A stretch of DNA of 64,000 bases from Stenomitos rutilans HA7619-LM2 (GTDB taxonomy: Bacteria > Cyanobacteriota > Cyanobacteriia > Leptolyngbyales > Leptolyngbyaceae): NCBI GenBank assembly GCA_019358945.1, contig JAHHIE010000001.1, positions 1 to 64,000 of the forward strand, given 5' to 3'. How positions within the stretch are numbered: position 1 is the first letter of the stretch; every line of letters starts with the position of its first letter. The translations under genes and the position numbers were made by a program. A model generated the notes under the pieces. That model worked only from the letters and a program-made list of their open reading frames with translations, made no database searches and was not told the origin of the DNA. This document shows positions 54,050-64,000 of this stretch, one piece after another.

Positions 54050-55123
54050 CTACTGCTGTTTTAACACCAAGCGTCCTTCATTAGTTTGAGCACCTTTACT
54101 TGCTTTCAAGCTGACTTCATACTGGGTTCCTGGCACAGCAAGGGTTGGCTTAAAGGAAACGCTAAAGTTTCCTTGAGCATCTGTCTGTACGTCTTGATTG
54201 AAAATGCTGCGATTTAAGCCCACTATCCCTACTACGGATGTTACCGCTTGGACACTCACATTGACCGTTGCACCTGGGGCGCTGCGTCCTTTTAGTTCCA
54301 CAGAACCCTGCACTCGACTGTTATTTTGCGGGCTAATGATCTCCAGTGGTAGTTGGCTTGTACTCGTATCGCTGCCATTATTAGCTGTCAACGTTGAGTC
54401 AAGCTTGGCACGCACTGATTCTTGACCCAATTGTAACCTAGCCGTAACACTTGCATTGGAAGTCGGGAAGACATCTTGACGACGAATCACGTATCTGCCC
54501 TGATAGGTGCCAGGAGAAACTTCGTTTAAGGCTTGATTGTTCGTTACGCCTTCAATCGAGAACGTCGCTTTGGCACTAGGAGTGCCCACCAACGTAAAAG
54601 TCAACTCCGTGCCTGGGTCAAGCTGTTGCACAGGTTGGGCTGTAAAACTCTCAATCGCCACCGTTTGACCGGTACTGCTACCCGATGTTGGGTTTGTTGC
54701 AGTGGTTGAGACCAGAGGTTGTTGTAAGCGAATACTGCTAACACGACTATCCATCGCTAAATTTGCTCGCACAGTCGTGCTGTTAGAGAGGCTATCCTGA
54801 CTGCGAATCGTGTAGCGTCCTTCGTAGATACCTGGCTGAACCTCTTGCATCGGTAGATTTCTCACCGTGCTACCGATCGTCAAGGTTGCTTTGGCATTTG
54901 GTGTGCCTTGTAATGTAAACACAAGCTCAGTTCCCGGCGATAGTTGCTTAACCGAATTAACCGAAAAATCATCGATCTGCGGGGTGCCAGTCTGTTGAGC
55001 AACTTGAAACGGAGCGGCAGACTGGGCTTGTACAACCTCTGGTAAAACCGCGATCGTACTCAGTAATGCCACTGCTACAGTGGTTGGGAAAATATTCAGC
55101 TTCATAGAGCTTCTCATTCTCAT
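54050..55123 (-). CDS. Secreted protein with two internal repeats and an Ig-like C-terminal domain
   Basis: 357 residues. Start at 55123 (AGGA 8 nt upstream); ATG 55105 is also possible. Signal peptide with cleavage near VVQAQS. Two repeats of about 90 residues follow: IDDFSVNSVKQLSPGTELVF...TLQGTPNAKATLTI and IESFTAQPVQQLDPGTELTF...TLVGTPSAKATFSI, each ending PGxYxGRYxIRxQD. The C-terminal 100 residues (ISPQNNSRVQGSVELKGRSA) look like a bacterial Ig-like beta-sandwich. Probably periplasmic or cell-surface. Function unknown. Confidence 0.8.
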   Translation of the reverse strand: MRMRSSMKLNIFPTTVAVALLSTIAVLPEVVQAQSAAPFQVAQQTGTPQIDDFSVNSVKQLSPGTELVFTLQGTPNAKATLTIGSTVRNLPMQEVQPGIYEGRYTIRSQDSLSNSTTVRANLAMDSRVSSIRLQQPLVSTTATNPTSGSSTGQTVAIESFTAQPVQQLDPGTELTFTLVGTPSAKATFSIEGVTNNQALNEVSPGTYQGRYVIRRQDVFPTSNASVTARLQLGQESVRAKLDSTLTANNGSDTSTSQLPLEIISPQNNSRVQGSVELKGRSAPGATVNVSVQAVTSVVGIVGLNRSIFNQDVQTDAQGNFSVSFKPTLAVPGTQYEVSLKASKGAQTNEGRLVLKQQ

Positions 55124-55604
55124 TGGGTTTTTCCTCTGAGCGTTTTTGCTTTCTTCGCTCTAAACCCTAGACGAAATGATTGACACATGCGGTCTATCGT
55201 ATGTTACAGACTGTGATCTCTCAAAAGAATGATTAATTGAAACGGATTGATATGTTTCTGTTGCCGTCAAGTGGTGCTGGCAATGAAGATAGTGCCAATC
55301 CCTAAGATAAAGACAACCTGTAACAGCCTTATTCACCACGATTGCCGAAAGCGACATTCCTATACATACAGGACTTACGCAGTTGCCCCCTAAATTCCCC
55401 AATTCGGGGGGACTTTAAGTGCTTGCTCTCCCAAAGTTGGGGGCTGAGGGGCAGTTTTGCAAGAATTTGCGTAAGTCCTGACCCTGTGATCGCTACTCGC
55501 ATCATTAGCTACGATCTTTACTCTAGCAACTCTGCTTTACCGCTTCGAGCAATGCTTTTGGTTCACCCTCACGCGATCGCGCACTAACCCAACTATAAAT
55601 GTCA
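55124..55604. other. Intergenic region with a MITE
   Basis: No gene supported. The MITE-like copy 2 occupies 55369-55480; the rest shows nothing recognisable. Confidence 0.4.
55369..55480. mobile_element. MITE-like palindromic element, copy 2
   Basis: 112 bp with perfect 13-bp inverted termini CAGGACTTACGCA and TGCGTAAGTCCTG, one base different from the termini of the element at 1484-1620. The interior has CCCCCTAAATTCCCC and GGGGGCTGAGGGGC stretches and no gene. Shares TTGCAAGAATTTGCGTAAG with the other copy in inverse position. Confidence 0.75.
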
Positions 55605-57362
55605 TTAGGACGCAGCGAGTTCTGGGGTGCTGGTGAGGTTGGCGAGAATTTGGCGCATTTCGGCGATCGCTTGGCCTTGTGAGTCTCCTGTTTCCTGAAA
55701 TTGAGCCATTGAGCCTGCAATGCCTTCCAAGCGTTGACGCAAGCCGTCTACATTATCTTGAATCGGCTGGAGTAGTTCCTGGTAGAGGTTGACGCGTCCC
55801 CAGGTTTCAGCGGCAGCAGAGCGACGATCGAGCAGGGTTTGCTCTAGCTGCTTCAGTTCGTTGCGCTTGTTTTCCTGCTCTGCGGCCTGGTTGTTGACCA
55901 TGCCTTGCGCCTGGTCGATCGCGCCGCGCATTTGCTCAATCTGGCTTTCCAGCTTTTGCAATTCGTCGGCTTGCTGCTGTCGTTGGGCTTCAATCTGGCT
56001 TAAGATCGGCCCTAGATCGATGTCGTTTTCCGGCGGGCTGGCATCGGCATTACCCTGACGGCGCAACAGAACGTTACGGTGCTGGCTCAGTAGTCCTTCG
56101 CGTTCTCGCAGGTTACGTCGCTGACCTACCAGGGTTTCGTTCAGCATCTGGTAGCCGTCACGTTCGTCAGCCAGTTCGTTTTCCAGGTTGAGGCGATCGT
56201 ACTCGTTGGCAGCCTGAATTTTTGCCTGTAATTCATCGATTTCTTGCTGCTTATAGCGCAATTCCTCTTCCTGGCTTTCGACAAACTGCGACAGTTTTTG
56301 CAAATCACGCTCCAGATCGCTAACCAGCTTTTGCAGGTCGTCGATCGAGAGCTTCTCCAACGCCTCAACATCGACCTTTTGACCAACGTTGACTTTATCG
56401 GAACTGTCTGCAAGCCCATAAAGCTGCTGGTGCAAATCCTCCTGGTTTTGAATCTGCACACCCAGCATGCGGGCGTACTCCTGCCGCACGTTTAGCGATG
56501 TTTGCTGCACCTTAAGTTCTGCGCGTCCTTGCTCCAAAGATTCTTGCGCTTGGTTCCAGTCTTGCCAGCGTTGTTCGATCTCTTGCGTCTGGCGATCGGC
56601 ATCTCCCTGTAGCTCTTGAGCGGTAGAACGTTGCTGCTCTAAGTTCTGCCACTGCTGGTTCAGAGTATTTTGTTGCTGAGCGAGAATGTCTAATGAGGCG
56701 TTCAACTGCTCTCGCACGGCGTCGGTGGGTGGTACGGCACCGGCTAAACGGTTCAACAACTCATGGATCGTGCGTGCCTGTTCGTCATCCAGAAAGGCGG
56801 TTTGCTGAAATTCTGCCTGCCGTTCTTCTAGCCGACGCATTTCGCCGCGTAGATGATCCCACGCCCCTTCGAGTTCTTGCCGATTGCGTTCAAACTCGTC
56901 TCGCTGTTGAGTAAACTCATCCCGCAGCGTTTCTACTTCCTGGCGCTGCTGCTCTAGCTGCTCAAAGTCATCTTCCATCTGCTGGAGCTGTTCGCGCCGG
57001 GCTTCCATCTCCATTTCCCGACGGTTCAGTTCCTGACTCTGGTAGGTCAGCGATTGCTTCCACTGCTCAATTTCTTCTTCTTGCGTTTTAAACTTTTCTT
57101 GCAGTCGTGAAAAGTTTTGCAGAATGCTAACCAACTGTCGCCCTGCTTCCTGGACGCGTTGCACTTGCTTGTTTGCTGTTAGATCGACCAGTACCAGCGC
57201 GCCGCCATTGTAGTTGTTTGCTTCTTCGCAGCCAACAATTTCTTCACCAGGCACAGCGCTCCAGCTTTGTTCAGATCGCTGGCAGGCGAGCAGCTTTAGC
57301 TCTGCTTTGCCACCGCCCAGCAAGCCACCACTTTTCTTTTGTACTTCTGCGAGATACAGCAC
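55605..57362 (-). CDS. hmpF: HmpF-like coiled-coil pilus motility protein
   Basis: 585 residues. The conserved N-terminus (MLYLAEVQKKSGGLLGGGKA, then ELKLLACQRSEQSWSAVPGEE) is that of cyanobacterial HmpF. From about 75 to 560 it is almost unbroken coiled coil, rich in Gln/Glu/Arg. HmpF is needed for type IV pilus motility and hormogonium movement in Nostoc and localises at cell poles. Here it diverges from the hmpA-D-like operon across 1.2 kb, supporting the call. Confidence 0.85.
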   Translation of the reverse strand: MLYLAEVQKKSGGLLGGGKAELKLLACQRSEQSWSAVPGEEIVGCEEANNYNGGALVLVDLTANKQVQRVQEAGRQLVSILQNFSRLQEKFKTQEEEIEQWKQSLTYQSQELNRREMEMEARREQLQQMEDDFEQLEQQRQEVETLRDEFTQQRDEFERNRQELEGAWDHLRGEMRRLEERQAEFQQTAFLDDEQARTIHELLNRLAGAVPPTDAVREQLNASLDILAQQQNTLNQQWQNLEQQRSTAQELQGDADRQTQEIEQRWQDWNQAQESLEQGRAELKVQQTSLNVRQEYARMLGVQIQNQEDLHQQLYGLADSSDKVNVGQKVDVEALEKLSIDDLQKLVSDLERDLQKLSQFVESQEEELRYKQQEIDELQAKIQAANEYDRLNLENELADERDGYQMLNETLVGQRRNLREREGLLSQHRNVLLRRQGNADASPPENDIDLGPILSQIEAQRQQQADELQKLESQIEQMRGAIDQAQGMVNNQAAEQENKRNELKQLEQTLLDRRSAAAETWGRVNLYQELLQPIQDNVDGLRQRLEGIAGSMAQFQETGDSQGQAIAEMRQILANLTSTPELAAS

Positions 57363-58559
57363 GCTGATAATCCTCTTCTGTGTCTGTGCCTAAGCTTGAT
57401 CGCGTTTACGGTCTTCAATTAACGGTCTGTTCAAAACTCGTTAGACCTAGTGTAGTGAGACAACCCCAGCAAGACAATCCTTGCGGCAAATTGCGATCGT
57501 ACACACCTGTTTAGTTACCGTTTTATCGACGCCTTAACGTCAGCGTCTTGACAGCTTCGTATTTTGACTGCCGCAACCACTCCAGCGCTTGATTCGGGTG
57601 CTACTTCATTCCGCAACTACGGGAAGCACTCTGACGAGCGGTATCAATTTATAGTTCCATATCAAGACACTTAACGCTCAACCAAACACTACCGTTACTG
57701 AACCTGTTCGCCTGCCTCTGCGGGTTACTGCGCCTAACCTGGTTGAAGTCATGATGTCCGCCTGTGCTGCAAACGCTGCTGGCAGGTCGTCATCTTCCAA
57801 AGCTCACGCTAGAGTCGCTAAGAACCCCCTGAATGTAAGCATAGAATTGAGCAACAGAACGCACATCGAGAATAGCACTGCGCTTCAGGCAGAACGCCCA
57901 CATTCACCCTGCTATTCTAAGCCAGACTCCTGGTTCAGTCTGCTAACCTTCTTTAAAACTTGCCCAAATTGAACATCGATCGCACCCCTTAACAAAATTA
58001 AACCGAGTGTGATAGAACCTGGCAACGGCAGCGCGCTGTCAATGTCAGCCAGCGACAACATACTGAGTTAAGCCCTAAGCAGAGACTTAATCAGAGAGCT
58101 AAAGCTGGTTCGATCGCGGCTTCTTACCTGATGCTGATCGCGTCCGCGCTCAGACCACGCTGGCTGAGACACTTCAATCGGTTTGGCATTTGCTGGATTC
58201 TAATCTAGCACTGCTGTAAGCAATGACGTAAAGAAATGTAAAGCGATTCGCATGCGTGCGGCGTGGTTGTCAAGCCAGGTTGCTTTTGTACCATTGTGTA
58301 GGAAACCTACGCCGCCACGAGAGGCTGCCCTAAACCTTTAAGCGCGATCGTGCAGGAAGAGATTTCAACCACAGAATAAACTGAGAGATTCTATTGATAA
58401 ACGTGTCAGGGGGAGTATAAAAGTTGTATCAGCCAGCGCATACTGGCACATCAGAAAAGGCTGGCACATCAGAAATTCTTTGCCAAGCAACCACTGCTTT
58501 ATAGAAGATGCCTGAAGCGAGACGGGTTTTCAAGCGTTTGAGGAGAAGGCTGGAGTTTC
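57363..58559. promoter_or_regulatory. Long divergent regulatory region between hmpF and the hmp operon
   Basis: 1.2 kb with no convincing gene; a 73-codon frame at 57751-57972 shows no domain. In Nostoc the hmp genes have long leaders and sigma-J-type control, so a long leader is plausible, but I found no certain boxes. A direct repeat GGCACATCAGAAA occurs near 58445 and 58463. Confidence 0.45.
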
Positions 58560-59891
58560 ATGCAGGGTAAGTTGAATGAAATTGACATTCGCAGCATTCT
58601 GCAACTCATTGAGTTGGGGCAGCGGACGGGTGAACTTTTTGTCGAAGCCTACCCGTCGCAGCCGAGTGGAATGGGAAACCCTGGTGTCGTGTATGTGCAG
58701 GATGTCCGCACGTCCAAAGCCCTGGCAGAACAATATTGGTTTGTCTTTTTTCTCAATGGGCAGATTGTCTATGCGACCGATCGCTCGACCAGCCTGTCGC
58801 GGCTGTCAGATTACCTGCGCCGTTACAAAGCAGAGGCAACGCTCAACAACCTGGTAGTGCCGTCTGCTAATACAAATGCGTTGGAGTATGGCTACTTGTG
58901 GGCACTGCTTGAAAAGCATACGCTGACCCCCGCTCAAGGGCGCAACATCATTCAGAACATGGTGCATGAAACGCTGTTTGACCTGCTGAGCTTGCATCAA
59001 GGGTCGTTTATTTTTGAACTGGGACCAGCTTTGTCACCGCAGCTAACGACGCTAGAAATCACGCCGCAGTTGGCAAAGATCATGACGCAGGTGCAGGAAT
59101 GGAAACAGTTTCATCCGCACATTCAGTCCCCTGACCAATGCCCCGCGATCGCAGACGTTAGCACCCTTCAGGAAGCCCTTTCTAAGCGCACTCTGGCAAC
59201 CTTAGATCGCTATGCAGACGGTAAAACATCCATTCGCCAAATTGCGCGCTATCTCAATCGAGATAGTTTGACTGTCGCACGGGCAATCTATCCTTATGTG
59301 CAGAAAGGCGTGATTCAACTGATTTATGCTGCTGCCAACGAAAACGAGGCTAGTGGCTTTAAGCTAGTGCGTTCCAAGGAGTTTAGTGTGCCTGCGTCAC
59401 CTAGACCGTTGCGGGTGGTTTGCATTGACGATGGTGTGACCGTCCGTGAGACTGTAGAGCACATTCTGCAACATCATGGCTACGAAGCAACGGTGATCGG
59501 CAACCCCTTAGATGCTTTGAGTCTCGTCTTCCAACTCAAACCAGACTTGATTCTTTGCGATATTGCCATGCCAGAGCTAGATGGCTATGAGATCTGCGCC
59601 ATGCTGCGGCAATCGACCGCCTTTCGCCAACTGCCGATCGTCATGTTAACGGGGAAAGATGGATTTATCGATCGTGTCAAAGCCAAAATGGTTGGTGCTA
59701 CAGACTACTTAACCAAGCCCTTTGGTGAAAGTGAGCTTTTGATGTTAGTCGAAAAATATATTGGTGTTGGTATGCCGCAAGGTGACTCACTCCATCCTCC
59801 ACAAGCGAGTCGGGCACTGGCGAAGACAGGAGAGGATGGGTTAAAAAATGAGATGACTGATGCCGATTCGACTTCATCCGCATCCATTTAG
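58560..59891 (+). CDS. hmpA: PatA/PilG-like response regulator with DUF4388 domain
   Basis: 443 residues. N-terminal DUF4388/PATAN-type domain (MQGKLNEIDIRSILQLIELG at 1-20, QRTGELFVEA next), a helical middle (about 130-270), and a C-terminal receiver (about 280-400) with acceptor Asp in LILCDIAMPELDGYE and Lys in YLTKPFGE. GGAG precedes the start. PatA-type regulators work in pilus chemotaxis systems (PixG, HmpA). First gene of the operon; the hmpA symbol is by order and domain. Confidence 0.85.
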   Translation: MQGKLNEIDIRSILQLIELGQRTGELFVEAYPSQPSGMGNPGVVYVQDVRTSKALAEQYWFVFFLNGQIVYATDRSTSLSRLSDYLRRYKAEATLNNLVVPSANTNALEYGYLWALLEKHTLTPAQGRNIIQNMVHETLFDLLSLHQGSFIFELGPALSPQLTTLEITPQLAKIMTQVQEWKQFHPHIQSPDQCPAIADVSTLQEALSKRTLATLDRYADGKTSIRQIARYLNRDSLTVARAIYPYVQKGVIQLIYAAANENEASGFKLVRSKEFSVPASPRPLRVVCIDDGVTVRETVEHILQHHGYEATVIGNPLDALSLVFQLKPDLILCDIAMPELDGYEICAMLRQSTAFRQLPIVMLTGKDGFIDRVKAKMVGATDYLTKPFGESELLMLVEKYIGVGMPQGDSLHPPQASRALAKTGEDGLKNEMTDADSTSSASI

Positions 59892-60021
59892 TGACAGATT
59901 GACGATACTTTAGCAGCAGATCGGGGATACTTTATGGATTACACGTTTTAGGGTGAATACTAAAGGTGAGTGGCGTTGGGTCTTCCCGTGAACGGTTCAG
60001 TCGGCAAGCAGGGAAAGGAAT

Positions 60022-60387
60022 ATGAGTACAGTCTTGGTCGTAGAAGATAGTGTGACTCAACGAGAGATGATTACCGATCTCTTAAAGGGGAGTGGCTTGA
60101 GTGTAACCGTCGCGGGTGATGGCGTTGAAGCTCTAGAGCAAATTCAGGGACATCGCCCTGATTTAGTTGTGTTAGACATTGTGATGCCACGAATGAATGG
60201 GTATGAAGTGTGCCGCCGTCTCAAAGCCGATCCAAAGACTCAGGATGTACCCGTGGTGATGTGCTCGTCAAAAGGGGAAGAATTTGATCGCTACTGGGGC
60301 ATGAAACAAGGAGCGGATGCTTACATCGCCAAACCATTTCAGCCAACAGAATTAGTGGGAACGGTCAAGCAATTGTTACGGGGTTGA
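60022..60387 (+). CDS. hmpB: CheY/PilH-like single-domain response regulator
   Basis: 121 residues, receiver only. VLVVEDSVTQREMITDLLKG, acceptor Asp in LVVLDIVMPRMNGYEVCRRL, and the switch Thr/Ser in VVMCSSKGEEFDRYWGMKQGA in part, with Lys in AYIAKPFQ. Second gene of the chemotaxis operon. AAAGGAA precedes the start. Probably phosphorylated by a CheA-like kinase further right, outside the window. Confidence 0.9.
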   Translation: MSTVLVVEDSVTQREMITDLLKGSGLSVTVAGDGVEALEQIQGHRPDLVVLDIVMPRMNGYEVCRRLKADPKTQDVPVVMCSSKGEEFDRYWGMKQGADAYIAKPFQPTELVGTVKQLLRG

Positions 60388-60398
60388 AGCAAGGGACT

Positions 60399-60929
60399 AT
60401 GGTAGGTAATCCAGATTTCTTAACTGGCAGAGGGCAAGATCAAGCGCCCGAATTTCAAGAGCTAGAAAGCCCTGAAGGTGAGCTGCACTTACGGTTCTAT
60501 ATCACCTCAGGCAATGAATTCGCGCTGCCTGCCACGGGAATTCGGGAAGTCCTATCGCCATCGCCCGATCGAATCACACCTGTGCCTAACGTTTCACCGC
60601 TGCTTTTGGGTACGCTTAATGTACGAGGGCGTGTGGTTTGGGTCGCGGATTTGGGTCAATTTCTCGGTGATCCAACGCCGTTGAACACTGATAAGCCAGA
60701 AGTCCAGGTCATTGCCGTGGAAGATCAGGACATTATGTTAGGGCTGGCGGTCGATCGCATCGTGGGGATGGATTGGCTGGATATTGAGGAGGTGCAGATG
60801 TCTACGAATGTTCCTGATAGCGTCGCTCCCTTCCTGCGGGGTGAGTGGGTTCTAGATGCTCAGTCGAATAAATTTCTGCGACTGCTGGATCAGATTGCGA
60901 TTCTGCGATCCGCTCGATGGGCAGCTTAG
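60399..60929 (+). CDS. hmpC: CheW-like adaptor protein
   Basis: 176 residues from ATG 60399 (the frame starts at TTG 60384, overlapping the regulator stop; AAGG lies 4 nt before this ATG). CheW domain: FYITSGNEFALPATGIREVL, VSPLLLGTLNVRGRVVWVAD, then LGLAVDRIVGMDWLDIEEV. It bridges the MCP and the CheA kinase. Confidence 0.9.
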   Translation: MVGNPDFLTGRGQDQAPEFQELESPEGELHLRFYITSGNEFALPATGIREVLSPSPDRITPVPNVSPLLLGTLNVRGRVVWVADLGQFLGDPTPLNTDKPEVQVIAVEDQDIMLGLAVDRIVGMDWLDIEEVQMSTNVPDSVAPFLRGEWVLDAQSNKFLRLLDQIAILRSARWAA

Positions 60930-61084
60930 GAGAGAAATTGACGTGAAAAAAATGAGAACTCGCAGTAAAACTGAGGAACACGTTACGCGGATTGAATGCG
61001 GTGTCGGTTGCAACCGTTCCGAACGTCGCAACCCCTCCGCTCTGCCTAAGCTACAGCACTCAATACGCAACTGGGAGGAGGCAA

Positions 61085-64000
61085 ATGGCATCCGGTACTG
61101 AATACGCACAGGAATATCAACAGGCGCAGAAAGCCTACGTGCAGGGCAACTATGAGGAGGCTGCCGAGATTGTCGATCGCCTCGTCAAAGAATTCCCTGA
61201 AGACCCCAGCGCCTCCTTGCTGCGCGGTCACGTTTACTGCTATGGGCTACAGCAGTTCGCGGTCGCTAGAGAGCAGTACCAGTCAGTGTTGGGGCTGACT
61301 GCCGATCAAGAATTTATCAACTACGCCAACGATGGCTTGGCTTATATCACCAGCCAGTCTGGCAGTGTTGGTGACGGTAGTGGAGAACACTTTGGTGCGG
61401 CCAGCGAGCCTGAGGCATTCGCGCCAGCGGACGCTGACTATGCCTCGGCAAACAATTGGCAGAATGGCGATGTGTTGGGATTAGACAACGAATTTGACAA
61501 TGCCTTCGGCTCTGACCCGCTTGATTTTGACTCCAACTTTGATCCCAACTTCAATGCGGTGGCGAATGAGTACGGAGACCCTAACTTCAGCGCGGTGGCG
61601 AATGAGTATGGAACCGCCAGCGAGTTTGACGAAGTGAATGCTTTCGAGCAAAGCTTTACAGCGCCCGACGATTTCGCACCTTCCGGCTCTGAGTCATTTG
61701 CTAGCCCGTTTGATCACGGCACTCATCTGCAAGAAGCCTCTGATCTAAACTCCGAGCCTTCAGAGTTGGTAGACAGCCTCGACGCTTTCTCTGACCCCTT
61801 CTCAGTGGATGCGGCAGAACTGTCTTCTCTCCCAGAAGACTCCTTTTTACAGGAGCCTCTAGCAGAACCCTTACTGTCTCCGGAAGAAGCTATCCAACCC
61901 TTTGACTATGGAACAGTGGAGGCTGGTACGAGCGCGAATCCGAATGATCAGTTTGCCTCGGCCTTGGATGATTTTGACGATGCCTTTGCGCCTCTCGATT
62001 TGCCGGAAGTCTCACCTCTGGAGCAAGCACCGTACACCCTGGAAAGCGATAGTCTGATGAGCGATCGCTTCACCGAGCCGCCTTCGGCCCGCCACAGTTC
62101 TCCTCGCATTAGTGAAGATGAAACTCTGTTCATGGGTAACACTGGCGTTTATGAGGGTGACCAAACGTTCGGAGCGGCCAATTTCACTCAAGAGCCAGTA
62201 GACAGTGCGTATAGCGATCGGGCTTACAGCGAAACTGGAACCCCCGGGCAGGCCAGTGCCGATTTCCTGGATGAGTTTGATGAATTTGACGATCTGGGTA
62301 ACCTGGCTGATTTTGATCTTTCCGAAAATTCGGCAGGCTTTACCAGTCCTGCGGTGGGCACGGGCTTTGACATGCCTGGTGGAGCCGCTGTGGTGGGAGG
62401 TGCGGCCTTAGCTGGTGGAGCCGCTTTCGCCGGGAGGCCAACCACGCGTGACTTCGATTCGATGGATTTCAGCAATGGCGGTACTCATTCCACCATTTCG
62501 GATGATGAAGTCTTCAGCATCTCCAGCACGTCAGATCAGGTGCCGACGTTTACTCAGGGGGATCAGCAGACGCTGGAACCCACTCCCAGCGTGGAGCAAG
62601 GAGCGCTGGCGTTTCTAGAGAATGCTCCGATCGAGCGAAAGCAATTTTACACGGCGATTACAGCAGGCATCTTCTCAGCGGTCGCTGTCGCGGTCGTCAA
62701 CCTTATCTCCACCAGCACCCTTCCGGGCACGTCTGCCAATGCGACCCCGCAAGAAAAAGAACTCTCCAGTGCTGTCATCTCGCGGCTACAAGGCACGGGT
62801 TGGGCAATGGCGCTAGTTGGGGGCCTGTCTGGCGGTATGGCGGCCTTCGCGGTGGGGCAATTTACCGCTAAGAAAATTCGACAGTCTACGGATGACCTGC
62901 AAGCTCAGTTCACGTCGGTTTCGCAAGGTAACCTGAACGCTCGTGCAACGGTCTACACCGAAGATGAATTTGGTCACTTGTCCACTGGCTTCAACCAGAT
63001 GGCGCGTGTCATTCTCACCACCACCAGCGAAGCACAGCGCAAGGCAGAAGAGCAAGAGCAGGCTAAGGAAGACCTCCAGCGTCAGGTGATCCGTCTGCTA
63101 GATGATGTGGAAGGTGCGGCTCGTGGTGACTTGACGGTGCAAGCGGAAGTGACTGCCGACGTGCTGGGCGCGGTTGCTGACTCGTTTAACCTGACCATTC
63201 AAAACCTGCGTGAAATTGTGCAGCAGGTAAAAGTCGCTGCACGGCAGGTCAGCAAAGGCTCCACTGACAACGAAATGTTTGCCCGCAGCTTGTCATCGGA
63301 TGCACTCCGTCAGGCAGAAGAGCTTGCCGTCACGCTGAACTCGGTGCAGGTGATGACCGACTCGATTCAACGGGTGGCAGAAAGTGCGCGTGAAGCAGAG
63401 GAAGTGGCACGATCGGCATCGGCAACTGCCCTTAAAGGGGGCGAAGCGGTAGAGCGCACCGTAGCAGGGATTCTCGAAATCCGCGAAACGGTGGCAGAAA
63501 CCACTCGCAAGGTGAAGCGTCTGGCAGAATCGTCGCAAGAGATTTCCAAGATTGTGGCATTGATTTCGCAGATCGCTTCCCGTACCAACTTGCTGGCACT
63601 CAACGCCAGTATTGAGGCGGCACGGGCAGGAGAAGCGGGTCGTGGGTTCGCGATCGTGGCAGACGAGGTGCGACAGTTGGCGGATCGTGCCGCAAAAGCA
63701 TCGAAGGAAATCGAGCAAATCGTACTGCAAATTCAGGGTGAAACGGGTTCTGTGATGACCGCAATGGAAGAAGGTACCCAGCAGGTCATTGAGGGGACAC
63801 GACTAGCGGAGCAAGCGAAGCGATCGCTGGAAGACATCATTCAGGTATCCAACCGGATTGATGTGCTGGTGCGATCGATTACGGCAGATACCGTCGAGCA
63901 AACCGAAACGTCACGTGCCGTCGCGCAGGTGATGCAATCGGTTGAGTTAACCGCTCAAGAAACCTCCCAGGAAGCGCAACGAGTGTCTGGCTCACTGCAA
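61085..64000 (+). CDS. hmpD: Methyl-accepting chemotaxis protein with N-terminal TPR (PilJ/HmpD-like), cut by window end
   Basis: Partial: 972 codons are visible with no stop before the window edge. GGAGGAGG precedes the ATG. Residues 1-90 form TPR-like helices ([20 protein letters not shown]). From about 95 to 510 is an acidic, Asp/Phe/Ser-rich disordered stretch with repeated FDxxF and ANEYG phrases. Helices at about 520-540 ([20 protein letters not shown]) and 570-595 flank a short loop. HAMP segments follow, then the MCP signalling core ([40 protein letters not shown]). It transmits signals to pili. Confidence 0.93.
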   Translation, partial: MASGTEYAQEYQQAQKAYVQGNYEEAAEIVDRLVKEFPEDPSASLLRGHVYCYGLQQFAVAREQYQSVLGLTADQEFINYANDGLAYITSQSGSVGDGSGEHFGAASEPEAFAPADADYASANNWQNGDVLGLDNEFDNAFGSDPLDFDSNFDPNFNAVANEYGDPNFSAVANEYGTASEFDEVNAFEQSFTAPDDFAPSGSESFASPFDHGTHLQEASDLNSEPSELVDSLDAFSDPFSVDAAELSSLPEDSFLQEPLAEPLLSPEEAIQPFDYGTVEAGTSANPNDQFASALDDFDDAFAPLDLPEVSPLEQAPYTLESDSLMSDRFTEPPSARHSSPRISEDETLFMGNTGVYEGDQTFGAANFTQEPVDSAYSDRAYSETGTPGQASADFLDEFDEFDDLGNLADFDLSENSAGFTSPAVGTGFDMPGGAAVVGGAALAGGAAFAGRPTTRDFDSMDFSNGGTHSTISDDEVFSISSTSDQVPTFTQGDQQTLEPTPSVEQGALAFLENAPIERKQFYTAITAGIFSAVAVAVVNLISTSTLPGTSANATPQEKELSSAVISRLQGTGWAMALVGGLSGGMAAFAVGQFTAKKIRQSTDDLQAQFTSVSQGNLNARATVYTEDEFGHLSTGFNQMARVILTTTSEAQRKAEEQEQAKEDLQRQVIRLLDDVEGAARGDLTVQAEVTADVLGAVADSFNLTIQNLREIVQQVKVAARQVSKGSTDNEMFARSLSSDALRQAEELAVTLNSVQVMTDSIQRVAESAREAEEVARSASATALKGGEAVERTVAGILEIRETVAETTRKVKRLAESSQEISKIVALISQIASRTNLLALNASIEAARAGEAGRGFAIVADEVRQLADRAAKASKEIEQIVLQIQGETGSVMTAMEEGTQQVIEGTRLAEQAKRSLEDIIQVSNRIDVLVRSITADTVEQTETSRAVAQVMQSVELTAQETSQEAQRVSGSLQ

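Noticed and set aside
57751-57972. A 73-codon plus-strand frame in the hmp divergent region
   Set aside because: No domain, no ribosome binding site, and composition unlike neighbouring genes.

Overview
The window comes from the chromosome of a filamentous cyanobacterium, most likely of the Leptolyngbya/Oculatella kind. It carries psbA (photosystem II D1), the cyanobacteria-only pipX-pipY pair, the sepF-proC linkage, TonB-dependent receptors with AMIN domains, an hmp-type hormogonium motility locus, frequent HIP1 octamers (GCGATCGC) and purine- or CTGACCG/CAGCCGT-type tandem spacers. Genus is inference; no 16S gene is present.

Layout. 0.2-3.7 kb: small stress and membrane proteins (CsbD, YqaE/Pmp3), an Ala/Lys-rich protein and a lipase. 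3.7-5.9 kb: an RppA/RppB-like two-component pair. 6.1-11.7 kb: the conserved block der, ecfT/cbiQ, pipX, pipY, sepF, proC, joining ribosome assembly, ECF transport, nitrogen signalling, PLP homeostasis, division and proline synthesis. 11.8-21.2 kb: housekeeping and hypothetical genes, including a GlsB-type membrane protein, a tandem-FHA ABCG-like transporter, an SMR-like protein, aat, a second lipase, a TonB-like protein and a heptose-phosphate-type kinase. 21.2-27.4 kb: a membrane-anchored TIR protein with 14 WD40 repeats behind a 1098-residue peptidoglycan-binding/papain-like protease; this pair is the best candidate for an undescribed system. 27.5-36.4 kb: a GNAT, psbA, a DUF6745-like protein with an overlapping HicB-like gene, aroC and a five-PAS histidine kinase.

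36.4-48.2 kb is an iron-acquisition island. On the minus strand lie one intact AMIN/TonB-dependent receptor, two intact PepSY-TM proteins and a lipoprotein, interleaved with remnants: a receptor that joins its start to its end, a receptor C-terminus with an amber codon, a PepSY gene reduced to its two ends, a lipoprotein/O-methyltransferase chimera and a possible methyltransferase N-terminal scrap. On the plus strand exbB-exbD-tonB supply the energising complex, with a Fur-box-like sequence in the divergent gap and dps convergent to tonB.

48.4-55.5 kb: a lone IS1 InsA-like protein, an Asr1405/Asl0597-type protein, an MBOAT acyltransferase, tRNA-Tyr and tRNA-Thr with an inverted tRNA-Tyr remnant beside them, a DUF3309 gene, a MAPEG pseudogene with several frameshifts (one coinciding with a perfect 45-bp palindrome), and a two-repeat secreted protein. 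55.6-64 kb: hmpF divergent from an hmpA-B-C-D-like chemotaxis operon (PatA/PilG-like regulator, CheY-like regulator, CheW, TPR-containing MCP). The MCP runs off the right edge.

All assignments rest on reading the translated sequence; no database search was run.
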